From Mariaggregatimicrobium sp964498785 (GTDB lineage Bacteria > Zhuqueibacterota > Zhuqueibacteria > Thermofontimicrobiales > Thiofontviventaceae), in assembly GCA_964498785.1 (NCBI GenBank), contig CAZCJL010000032.1, positions 1 to 60,395 of the forward strand: 60,395 nt of DNA. The letters run 5' to 3'. Made by a program: the position numbers and the translations under genes. This document shows positions 1-8,323 of the stretch, in pieces (the first letter of the stretch is position 1; each line of letters starts with the position of its first letter). The notes under the pieces are model-generated. The model was given only the letters and a program-made list of their open reading frames with translations, ran no database searches and was not told the origin of the DNA.

Positions 1-66
1 CGGAATCTGTTTAAATACGACATCGCGGCAATCGCCCATATCTACCATAAAATATAGAGAAGATAC
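1..66 (+). repeat. Left copy of a 66-bp inverted repeat found at both window ends
   Basis: Bases 1-66 match the reverse complement of 60322-60387 at 63 of 66 positions. Read on the plus strand, frame 1 is open from the first base to a TAG at 55-57 (beginning RNLFKYDIAAIAHIY), and two of the three differences fall in codons, one silent (ATC/ATA) and one His/Gln. It could be the 3' end of a repeated gene cut by the window edge or a non-coding dispersed repeat. The family is not recognised. Confidence 0.8.
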
Positions 67-422
67 AATATTATTATTTATAGACACATATCCTGAATAA
101 TTCAATTTTGGTTTTTTAATTGAATTATTCAGGCTAAAAACTGCGTTTTGAATGTAACTATTGCCTGATAATATATTATATTAGGCTTGCCTCTCCCTGT
201 TTTCCTTTAAGTATGGATTCATAATCCACAGAATTTAGACCCTATAAGCAAATGATTGAATGTATTGATACTATCCAAGCAAAGTGGGCTAACATTACCT
301 CGCTAGGTGTTTAAGCATAACTCCTCCTTTTCAAAGAACAATACTACCTCATATCCTCAAAACTTTAATCGATTCCACATTCTCTTTGAGCTTGGATCAC
401 GAACTGAATTCACTTAATTTTC
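67..422. other. Gene-free stretch with an AT-rich perfect hairpin
   Basis: No convincing gene is visible. Positions 92-107 and 118-133 form a perfect 16-bp inverted repeat (arms CCTGAATAATTCAATT) with a 10-base loop. It is poor in G+C and has no T-run after it on the minus strand, so it is a weak candidate for the terminator of the leftward transcript from the GH2 gene. A 27-codon open fragment around 230-315 on the plus strand, ending in TAA, has no recognisable family. Confidence 0.45.
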
Positions 423-3161
423 TTAGCCAAAGAAAAAATACACAGTCCCCTCATAAAGACCATTTGCATGATTTTTTAATCCTGACGGACCGGTATTGTC
501 CACGGTGTTTATTTTCGTCCCGATCGGTGTGATTTCATGTAATATTGAAATATCTCCGCGTGGGAATACAGAAACCGCGCCGCGGGGAGCAGGGCCATTT
601 TCCGGCGTGAACACCCGCAGGTAAAGATTATCGTTTGCTATTACAATTGTAATCGGCTTTTCTGTGGTTTCAATAACACCCCAATAAACATTTGAAAAAT
701 AACCCTTGAATTCCGGGTAATCATAAGTTACGCCGGTAATTGTATTATTATATTTATTGTGCCATACATTCAGCAAATTACCGGACTGCCTGTTTTTCCA
801 TACCCGAAACGGCCCGTTCCCAAGCCACTTTTTGCTCAGGACTTTTTCTTCGGGATATTGAAACGAGATGCCCAATGCATCATAATATCCGTAAGGCTCA
901 TAACCGTAATCCAGTTTTACCCATTCGTTGCCCATAATAGTCCATTTCATATATTTAAAATTCCCGCTCACATGTGATATATCGATCACATAATTTTTAC
1001 CCTGCACATAATGCTTCAAATTTATAGATTTCACACCACCAATCGATAATCGTGGTCCATTATGTAACGAAATATCAGTTCCATCATAATTAACACTCTG
1101 GAGAATTCCATCGCCTTTATTGAATTGCATTTTCAAGCGCCCTGCAGTCACTGAAATGATACCATTTTCTTCGGAACCGGTTGCCTGATATTTGGGGGGC
1201 GGAATAATTCTGGCAACAATATCAGATGCTTTCGTAATCGGGAAAGATCGGGTGATAATTTCCCTGCCAAAAGGATCAATGGCTTTCAGAAATAATGCAT
1301 CGTGATTGTAAAAATCCTGCGGGAGACTTGTCTCTAAAAATCCGCATTCATGGGGCGCAATAGACGGCGCTTCAATTCTCGATAATTTTACGACACGATA
1401 ACCGGTTTCATTCTCCTGTGGTAGCGGATAATCCGCCAGCCAATATTCGAATGAACACTGATTTAAATTGGTAAAATCATACCGGTTTTCCACTGGAATT
1501 TTACCATCGAATTTCTCATCGATTCTGGTCAACGAAATATGAACAGGTGCGAGGGTTTCCTTTAGCGCAAAAAAACTACCCTCTTTCTCCCGATACGGAC
1601 CAACGATTCCATCCGGTGCGTGATTGCCATCGGTATCGATTCTGCGATTTTGATCAGTTCGCACGATGCCATCATCCGTGAGCACCCAACAAAAAAAACC
1701 GGCAACAAGGGGTTTATCATACATCGCTTTCCAGAAATCTTCTGTTCCTGCCGCATGTCCCCCATCGTATAATCCATGCCAGATTTCAGTGGGCAATAGA
1801 ATGTCGGGACCTTCAGCCAATTTCAAATACATTTCAAAGGTTTGATAATGTGATGTATTGACGCCATTTCGCGTATCCCAGGGATAAAGAATGATCCGTT
1901 TCTGCGGGTCATATTTATGAAAATCATCGTCCAGTTCCTGATTATTACCATTTTCATTTCCATTGTTCCAAAAAATAATACTGGGATGATTTACATCACG
2001 GGTAATCATTTCCCGCACCAGCTTTTCTCCAACCGCCGTGTCATACGCATCATGCCAGCCGGCAAGTTCATCAAGCACATATAATCCGAGTGAATCGCAG
2101 GCGTCGAGGAAATCTGCATCCGGCGGATAATGTGACATGCGTACAGCATTCATATTCATTTCTTTTATCAAGTTAACATCCGCGATATTGAGCTGTTTAC
2201 TCAGCGTCCTGCCGGATTGCGGCCAAAACGAATGCCGGTTCACTCCCATAATTTTAATACGTTGCCCGTTCAAAAAAATACCCTCACCCCGGCGCACTTC
2301 AATCGTTCGAAATCCAAAATTCTCATAAACCGTATGAAGAATCGTATTTCCCTGTTGCAGATGAACAATCGCCTGATATAAATTCGGTGTTTCAGCAGTC
2401 CACAATTTCGGCTCATGAATGTGGTGCTTTACTTCCACCCTGTTATAATTTACAGGAAATGTCAGTTTTCTGCCAACACTTTTTCCTGTAATATCCTGAA
2501 TAATCAGGGAAACAGAGTCTGCCTGATCCGCATTTCTCAGAAACACATCCATTAAAAACGCTCCGTCGGCCCGGGCGTCAATGGCAGTTCTTTCTATATG
2601 TTCCGTTGGAAATGCCCGTAAATACACCGGTCGAAAAATCCCGCCAAAGACCCAGTAATCAGCCCGGCGTTCCGCATTATTCACGGATTCATTTGACGAC
2701 CGTTTCCAGACAGTCACTTCCAGAACATTTTCACCTGTTTTGACCAGATCAGTAATATTATGCGTAAACCTGTAAAAAGCGCCCTGATGAACCGGACCGG
2801 CTTTTTGACCATTAATTTTAACTTCAGTATCTGTCATGGAACCTTCAAACACAATTTCGATATGTTTTCCCAACCATTCAGCCGGAATAGAAAATCGATA
2901 GCGGTATTTTCCGTACTCATTAGCCGGATTTTTGTCACGACCATAATTATAGGTTCCAAACCCATATTGTTCCCAACATGAGGGAACCGGGATCGTGGAC
3001 CAATGTCCGCTATTTCTGCCATCATTGCAAAAAAATTCCCAGTCCACGGTGTTATCTTTATCAGTACCGGAGAGATACATAACCTCCGTCCCCTGAGAGA
3101 ATGTTTGATTCGAGAATAACAATAACAAGATAAAAAAAATCTGAAAATGAATTAATTTCAT
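423..3161 (-). CDS. Secreted glycoside hydrolase family 2 (beta-galactosidase/beta-glucuronidase type)
   Basis: The 912-residue protein has a signal peptide (residues 1-22, hydrophobic ILLLLF core), then the GH2 order: N-terminal jelly-roll sugar-binding domain (about 35-185), immunoglobulin-like domain (about 190-290), TIM barrel (about 291-550) and C-terminal beta domains including a beta-galactosidase small-chain-like part (about 650-900). The barrel shows the GH2 hallmark FLNGQRIKIMGVNRH, the acid/base candidate Glu403 in NGNEN, and the nucleophile candidate Glu459 in LLPTEIW. ATG is preceded by AAGGAG at good spacing. It is the last gene of a minus-strand run with the oxidoreductase and symporter upstream, 12 bp away. 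In a rhamnogalacturonan setting, removal of galactosyl or glucuronosyl side residues is likely, but the exact substrate cannot be read from sequence. Confidence 0.92.
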   Translation of the reverse strand: MKLIHFQIFFILLLLFSNQTFSQGTEVMYLSGTDKDNTVDWEFFCNDGRNSGHWSTIPVPSCWEQYGFGTYNYGRDKNPANEYGKYRYRFSIPAEWLGKHIEIVFEGSMTDTEVKINGQKAGPVHQGAFYRFTHNITDLVKTGENVLEVTVWKRSSNESVNNAERRADYWVFGGIFRPVYLRAFPTEHIERTAIDARADGAFLMDVFLRNADQADSVSLIIQDITGKSVGRKLTFPVNYNRVEVKHHIHEPKLWTAETPNLYQAIVHLQQGNTILHTVYENFGFRTIEVRRGEGIFLNGQRIKIMGVNRHSFWPQSGRTLSKQLNIADVNLIKEMNMNAVRMSHYPPDADFLDACDSLGLYVLDELAGWHDAYDTAVGEKLVREMITRDVNHPSIIFWNNGNENGNNQELDDDFHKYDPQKRIILYPWDTRNGVNTSHYQTFEMYLKLAEGPDILLPTEIWHGLYDGGHAAGTEDFWKAMYDKPLVAGFFCWVLTDDGIVRTDQNRRIDTDGNHAPDGIVGPYREKEGSFFALKETLAPVHISLTRIDEKFDGKIPVENRYDFTNLNQCSFEYWLADYPLPQENETGYRVVKLSRIEAPSIAPHECGFLETSLPQDFYNHDALFLKAIDPFGREIITRSFPITKASDIVARIIPPPKYQATGSEENGIISVTAGRLKMQFNKGDGILQSVNYDGTDISLHNGPRLSIGGVKSINLKHYVQGKNYVIDISHVSGNFKYMKWTIMGNEWVKLDYGYEPYGYYDALGISFQYPEEKVLSKKWLGNGPFRVWKNRQSGNLLNVWHNKYNNTITGVTYDYPEFKGYFSNVYWGVIETTEKPITIVIANDNLYLRVFTPENGPAPRGAVSVFPRGDISILHEITPIGTKINTVDNTGPSGLKNHANGLYEGTVYFFFG

Positions 3162-3173
3162 TTTATACTCCTT

Positions 3174-4547
3174 TTAAACATGCAACCACGGTTTCGCGTT
3201 CGACTTTATCAGTGGCAGCGGTTCATTATCTTTTGGCATTGGCGGAAAATTAGGTGTTTCCATATTTTTCACCAGATCATTAATATGCACCATTTCCCCG
3301 GAGACAATCGACTTATTAGCGGCAATTCCACACAGAATGGAATACGCACCTGCCCGCTGATCGGCTGCACGTAAATACTTGTCATCCGTGGATTCCGGCT
3401 GGAAAATATCCCGCAGCATAATCGGATCAGCGCCGCCATGGCCGCCTTCGCCACCCCACACATCGACATCGTACGCCGGTTTAAAATGCGGAAATATTTT
3501 TATCCAGGTGCCTTCTTTTTTCAACGCACCAGGAATGGAGCCATCGCCACTCACGTACACCTGTTCCTCGCATTTATGCTCCAGTCTGCCTTTTGTCCCG
3601 TTGAAAGTAACGACATACCCCTCCCACGGAGCAAACGCAGTTAATGAATAACTCAAAATCGAATTATCCTGATAGCGTATTGTCACGGACATGTAATCCT
3701 CGATATCAATGTCCGTGCTGAAAACGCATTTATCACGAATATAACCATCAAAGTCTTCATGTTTTAAATAGAGCCTGTTGAGTTCTTTCAGGGATTCGAT
3801 ATCGAGAAAAAACGGGCATCGTTTTTTTTCGGGGCAGGTCAGGCAGCGTTCACCCCGGTTGATGAGTCCGTAACGATCGGCCGTTTGTGGCGTATAAAAT
3901 TCACGTTTAGCAAAAGCAAATACCGATTGCGGGGTTGTCGATAACCACCAATTAATTAAATCAAAATGGTGTGTTGCTTTATGCACCATTAATCCGCCTG
4001 AGTTTTCTTTATTGCGATGCCAACGCCTAAAATAGTCAGCCCCGTGTTCTGTGTCCAGCAGCCAGTGAAAATCAACAGAGAGAATATTGCCGATCACACC
4101 GCTCATAAGCAATTCATTCACCTGTGCCCGTGGAGGTGAATAGCGATAGTTAAACGCGACTTTACATTGGCGTCCAGTTCTCTGTTGTGTATCTAAAATG
4201 CGCTGGCACTTGATTTCATCGGTTGTCATTGGTTTTTCGGTGATCACATCACAACCCAATTCCATGGCCCGGCATATATAATGATCATGAAGCGAATCTT
4301 TTGTTGTTACAATCACGCAGTCGGGCTTTGTATCGGCGATCATCTTTTCAAATTCAGCGGCACCGAATCCGGTGACAATCGTACCGTTATCTGCTGCCCA
4401 ATTGACGCAGTCGTTCAATCTGCCCGGATTATTATCAGATAATCCGACCAACTGACAGGTATCATAATATGTCTTAATAATGGCATCGCGATACATTTCT
4501 GATCGTGATCCCAATCCGACAATTGCATAGCGTTTTTTTTCAGTCAT
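3174..4547 (-). CDS. Gfo/Idh/MocA family NAD(P)-dependent oxidoreductase with a Cys-rich insert
   Basis: This 457-residue protein starts with a Rossmann fold (IVGLGSRSE, residues about 9-17) and has the family EKP motif near residues 104-106 and the KATHHFDLINWW active-site helix near 190, as in sugar and inositol dehydrogenases. The ATG at 4547 was chosen because GGAG lies six bases upstream; an in-frame TTG four codons earlier has no ribosome site. An insert near residues 235-274 carries four cysteines (C-x2-C-x5-C then C274), seen in some sugar-acting members and suggestive of a metal site. It lies between the symporter and the GH2 gene, so it probably oxidises a sugar released by the cluster. 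Substrate unknown. Confidence 0.88.
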   Translation of the reverse strand: MTEKKRYAIVGLGSRSEMYRDAIIKTYYDTCQLVGLSDNNPGRLNDCVNWAADNGTIVTGFGAAEFEKMIADTKPDCVIVTTKDSLHDHYICRAMELGCDVITEKPMTTDEIKCQRILDTQQRTGRQCKVAFNYRYSPPRAQVNELLMSGVIGNILSVDFHWLLDTEHGADYFRRWHRNKENSGGLMVHKATHHFDLINWWLSTTPQSVFAFAKREFYTPQTADRYGLINRGERCLTCPEKKRCPFFLDIESLKELNRLYLKHEDFDGYIRDKCVFSTDIDIEDYMSVTIRYQDNSILSYSLTAFAPWEGYVVTFNGTKGRLEHKCEEQVYVSGDGSIPGALKKEGTWIKIFPHFKPAYDVDVWGGEGGHGGADPIMLRDIFQPESTDDKYLRAADQRAGAYSILCGIAANKSIVSGEMVHINDLVKNMETPNFPPMPKDNEPLPLIKSNAKPWLHV

Positions 4548-4591
4548 TGTAGTCTCCAAAGTAGCTTTATATTCATTTCCTTATGCACACG

Positions 4592-6778
4592 TTATCCGCC
4601 AATGGATACCAGTACTTTCAGTAATACGATAATACTAACCAACACCAACAGCGACAGCAGAAATCCAAGCCCGTCCACTTTATTCCATCTATTCAATTCC
4701 CAGTTTGTATTCGGAAACAGCTTGATATGATCGAACCGCCGTGGATTCTGGTATGACAATTCCATTTCGCGCTTGTCAATTTCCGGATTCGGACTCACCG
4801 GTGTTTTCATTTTTACAAAGAATCGATCCAGGAGTTTTTTATCATCCGGAGCTGTTACCATAGATACCAGCAATAATATCAAGAACGGCGTTATCGCGCG
4901 AATCAATACGCGGATCGTTTCATTCAATGCATAAGAATTTTTCGAAAGATCAAATCCCAATTTTTCGACAACAATCAACTCCAAACTCAACATTCCTTTT
5001 CCATATTTGGCGCCATCTTCTCTTCCTCGTATCCCCTGGGTCCAGAAAATTGCTTTTGGTGGCAGCTTATCGATTTTAACAAAATTTTCACCGACTTTTA
5101 ATTGCTGCGGTTTGGAGCCGACATCATATCCATTTAATTTCATCTTCTCCCATTCGTAAATTTCCGCGTTTCGCTGTTCTACGTCCTGGTCGTGAGCGAC
5201 AAAAACACGCTCCAATGGTTTGGGATTTGTCATTTTTAGCAAATAGTCATGAGTTCTTAATCCTGGAAAAATGATTGGTGTGAAAACAGAGCCAACGGAA
5301 AACAACATCAGGGTTGTCAGAATCGACGCCCAGGCAGCCGTACGTGTAGCGCGCCGCCATTTCATGCCCAGCCAGAAACTGGCAGCAACGATGATATTAA
5401 ACTCCCAAACGAGTTTAATCATCACTAAAATGCTGTCAAATTGAGTGGCGATGAGAGCGCCACCGATCACCACAACGGCTCCGGCAACTCGCCCCAAAAA
5501 CACATAATGCCGTTCCGATAAATTCGGCAATAGCGGGCGGTACAAATTTCGAATAATCAAACTGGAGGCAGTGATCATCAAACAATCTGCCGTGGACATC
5601 AACGCTGCCATCAAACAGGCGATCATTAATCCGACGAGACCGATTTTCAATGGTCCGAGCAGGTCGAGAGTTGCGTACCCCCAAACCATATCCGGATTAT
5701 TAATTGCATCCTGATACAACACAATTGCCGCCAATCCAAGCATTCCCCACAGGATGGTGCAAAATCTTTTCATATAATTCCCGCTCGTAAAACCAATTCG
5801 GGCGGATAATTCATCTTTTGCTGCTGCGGTGGTTACCAGCATATTCGGCGTCATTACGACAGTAATCGTTGCCATAAATGCCGCGGCTGCGATATAATAC
5901 CAGGTAAAATCAATACTCGCCGGTGAGCCGAAAATATCGAAAAATGATTCCGGTAGCCGCTCGTGAATAATTCGGAAGGCATCGAACATTGATTCTCCAC
6001 CGAAGACATTGCTGATCTTTGACCATGCGAACGGCAGCAGGATGAATGATAGAATGATGATGAATACCCCCTGAATCAGGTCTGAAATAAAAGCAGCCTC
6101 CAATCCACCGGATATGGCATAAATCATCACGATCAAACAGACAACCCAGATGATAATCGATTCACTCACATGTGGAAATATTTTTCGCGGGTTTTGGAGT
6201 TGTAACAGGCTGAGTCGTGATTTTTGATCTGCGGAAAGGGTTGAATAATCGGCAGCCTCCAGATTTTCCAATTCAAGCGCTTTTTCGTATTCGGTTAATT
6301 CGACTTCGGTATACTGTTCAACGCTTTTTGGCGTTATCGCAGCGATGGTTTTAGTCATTGCATTAAATCCAAGTGCGATATTTATCATCATACTAAAACA
6401 CCCGACAACAGCATAAGTAGCAGCCATTCGCTTTGATCCGTAGCGGTCCTCAAAAAAATCGCCCATCGTCATAATTCGCAGACGCCGAAACCAGGGGGAG
6501 GTAATCCAGTACATTGGTGTGGCAAATAACATTAACAGCGTGCTCCAAATTCCGCCGGCGCCATTGGTAAAAGTCGTCGTCGTCACACCAACAGCATTTT
6601 CAGACGATGTTGCCTGTCCGAATGCCGCAAATGTCTGCAAAATTTTACCTGAACGCCGACCTGCCAGAAAAAAGTCTTCCTGATTATTTATTCGCCGCAT
6701 CGACCAGAAACCGATTCCGATAATCACCGCAAAATAGATGCAAATAACAAAAATATCAATAAAAGGTAATCCAAACAT
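4592..6778 (-). CDS. Sodium:solute symporter family transporter (SSS), long form
   Basis: The 728-residue membrane protein begins with DIFVICIYFAVIIGIGFW and RRSGKILQTFAAFGQATS, typical of the first helices of the SSS family (SGLT/PutP fold), which couples solute uptake to sodium. Some 13 or more hydrophobic segments follow. It is longer than usual family members (500-600 residues) owing to a hydrophilic insert around residues 145-205 and a large soluble loop around 510-600 before the last helices. AGGAG lies upstream of the ATG. The 44-bp gap to the GH105 gene upstream and the 33-45 bp gap to the oxidoreductase downstream suggest one operon. A sugar or uronate-derived monomer is the likely cargo. 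Confidence 0.9.
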   Translation of the reverse strand: MFGLPFIDIFVICIYFAVIIGIGFWSMRRINNQEDFFLAGRRSGKILQTFAAFGQATSSENAVGVTTTTFTNGAGGIWSTLLMLFATPMYWITSPWFRRLRIMTMGDFFEDRYGSKRMAATYAVVGCFSMMINIALGFNAMTKTIAAITPKSVEQYTEVELTEYEKALELENLEAADYSTLSADQKSRLSLLQLQNPRKIFPHVSESIIIWVVCLIVMIYAISGGLEAAFISDLIQGVFIIILSFILLPFAWSKISNVFGGESMFDAFRIIHERLPESFFDIFGSPASIDFTWYYIAAAAFMATITVVMTPNMLVTTAAAKDELSARIGFTSGNYMKRFCTILWGMLGLAAIVLYQDAINNPDMVWGYATLDLLGPLKIGLVGLMIACLMAALMSTADCLMITASSLIIRNLYRPLLPNLSERHYVFLGRVAGAVVVIGGALIATQFDSILVMIKLVWEFNIIVAASFWLGMKWRRATRTAAWASILTTLMLFSVGSVFTPIIFPGLRTHDYLLKMTNPKPLERVFVAHDQDVEQRNAEIYEWEKMKLNGYDVGSKPQQLKVGENFVKIDKLPPKAIFWTQGIRGREDGAKYGKGMLSLELIVVEKLGFDLSKNSYALNETIRVLIRAITPFLILLLVSMVTAPDDKKLLDRFFVKMKTPVSPNPEIDKREMELSYQNPRRFDHIKLFPNTNWELNRWNKVDGLGFLLSLLVLVSIIVLLKVLVSIGG

Positions 6779-6821
6779 TAAACGCGTCTCCTATGTATAT
6801 GACGTTTTCTGAAATTAACGA

Positions 6822-8123
6822 TTATTCCAAACTCTGAGCCAGCAACAATTCCGTTAAAGCCAACAGTACCGCACCCTGAGCATGATTATCGTCGTACGGA
6901 CGTTTTCGCTTTGCATAAACATCAAGGTCACGTTTAATACCCGTTCCTTCGCATGTTCCTAAAATCGCACCGTCAGCAGTGATCCGAGCGTTTATACCAT
7001 CAAACGCTTTTTCGGCGATCCGCAGATAATCTTTTTCAATCCAGCCACGATTGACGGCGCGGGCAATTCCATAAGTAAACATTGCCGTACTCGATGTTTC
7101 TTCCCATAAGTCGTGATGATCCAAAACCTGATGCCAGCAACCTGATTCAGCCTGATGCGGAATGAGACCATCAATCTGTCTTTTAAGAATTGCAAGTAAT
7201 TTCTCCCGGTCAGGGTGATCTTCCGGCATGACTGATAGCACCTCAACAATGCCAACCATTACCCAACCATTTGCCCGGCTCCATTTAAACGGACTCGGCT
7301 CATTCTCTTTAAAAAAATAACCATGATACCATAGACCGTCCTCATCCTGAACATAAGAGGCAAAGTGAATGATTTGATGAATCGCATCATCCAGAAATTT
7401 CCTGTCACCTGTATACTGATACCAGCGAACCAAATAAGGACAGACCATATAAATATCGTCGCTCCATAAAGTTATTCCCTCTCTCGATTCAGGACGCCAA
7501 AACGTACCATTGGCTAATCGGGCCTGTTTGTGGGCGACATAATCGGCTACCCTGTTAAAAATCGCGTGTATCTGCGGCGTGGGAGTCACTGCATGACGGA
7601 GAACACTTTCGAGAATTTGGTTGGTCATAGACCCGCAATGATCTAACATGTATAATTTCACATACTCTTCGGTCGCGCGATCATGAATATATTTTCCATA
7701 AGTCATAATCTGCCAGGTAAGATAATCAAACTTTCTGCTGATGATTTCATTGTGTGTTTTTACATAATCGAGAATTTCAGGATCATGCAAAACTTTTTCA
7801 TTCGCGTATAATAATCCATAGAGTGTTACTCCCTGTGGATATTTCCAGAGAACTCCGGTGGGTTGTTTGGCGTTCTGTACTTGTTCCCAGGTACCGCGAA
7901 TATAGTCCCCTTCTGCCAGTTCCTTAATCTGTCGATGAGCCACCACTGTTAAAACATCCTGAATACTGCGGTTTTCATAAACACTTTCCGGCACCCGATC
8001 AATGGCATTATCCTCCTTTCCAGCCTGGTCTGTTTTGGAGCAAACACAACAGAACGCAATAATAATGCTGATAGCCAAAAACATGTATTTCGACATTTTA
8101 TTTCGAACGATGGTTGATACCAT
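6822..8123 (-). CDS. GH105 unsaturated rhamnogalacturonyl/glucuronyl hydrolase, lipoprotein-like
   Basis: The 433-residue protein resembles YteR/YesR (GH105; related to GH88), which removes the unsaturated uronic acid left by polysaccharide lyases. Hallmarks are the catalytic-aspartate region LWSDDIYMVCPYL (Asp222/223), KWSRANGWVMVG near 285 and EETSSTAMFTYGIARAV near 345, all parts of an (alpha/alpha)6 barrel. The N-terminus has a membrane segment ending in FCCVCS, so lipidation is plausible, although the lipobox is not canonical. GGAGG five bases before the ATG at 8123 supports this start over an internal Met10. It heads the symporter-oxidoreductase-GH2 run, and fits downstream of the lyase encoded at 20559-22964. 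Confidence 0.9.
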   Translation of the reverse strand: MVSTIVRNKMSKYMFLAISIIIAFCCVCSKTDQAGKEDNAIDRVPESVYENRSIQDVLTVVAHRQIKELAEGDYIRGTWEQVQNAKQPTGVLWKYPQGVTLYGLLYANEKVLHDPEILDYVKTHNEIISRKFDYLTWQIMTYGKYIHDRATEEYVKLYMLDHCGSMTNQILESVLRHAVTPTPQIHAIFNRVADYVAHKQARLANGTFWRPESREGITLWSDDIYMVCPYLVRWYQYTGDRKFLDDAIHQIIHFASYVQDEDGLWYHGYFFKENEPSPFKWSRANGWVMVGIVEVLSVMPEDHPDREKLLAILKRQIDGLIPHQAESGCWHQVLDHHDLWEETSSTAMFTYGIARAVNRGWIEKDYLRIAEKAFDGINARITADGAILGTCEGTGIKRDLDVYAKRKRPYDDNHAQGAVLLALTELLLAQSLE

Positions 8124-8161
8124 TCAATCCTCCTTCGTTTAAATTTTATTTATTGTTTGAA

Positions 8162-8320
8162 TCAAATGACCTTATGCATTCGTCACTAACTTAATTTAGA
8201 CAGGATAATCATATTATATGCAGATGCGCCTGGGCGCACAGGATTTACATGATTTAATTATCCAGTTTATCCTGTCAAACAATTAGCTTTCCAATAGTTA
8301 ACCTATCATCTGGTCTTATA
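8162..8320. repeat. Shortened copy of a TIR-bounded element (copy A)
   Basis: The segment is a deletion derivative of the block at 20160-20454. Its left part (to about 8206) and right part (about 8260-8315) match copy B closely, including TCAAATGACC at the left end, an inner GACAGGAT and the facing ATCCTGTC, and the shared AATTAGCTTT and ATCTGGTC at the right. The middle, which in copy B holds the end of a GxxExxY gene, is missing. It fills the gap between the GH105 gene and the next gene downstream. Confidence 0.75.
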
Positions 8321-8323
8321 ATA

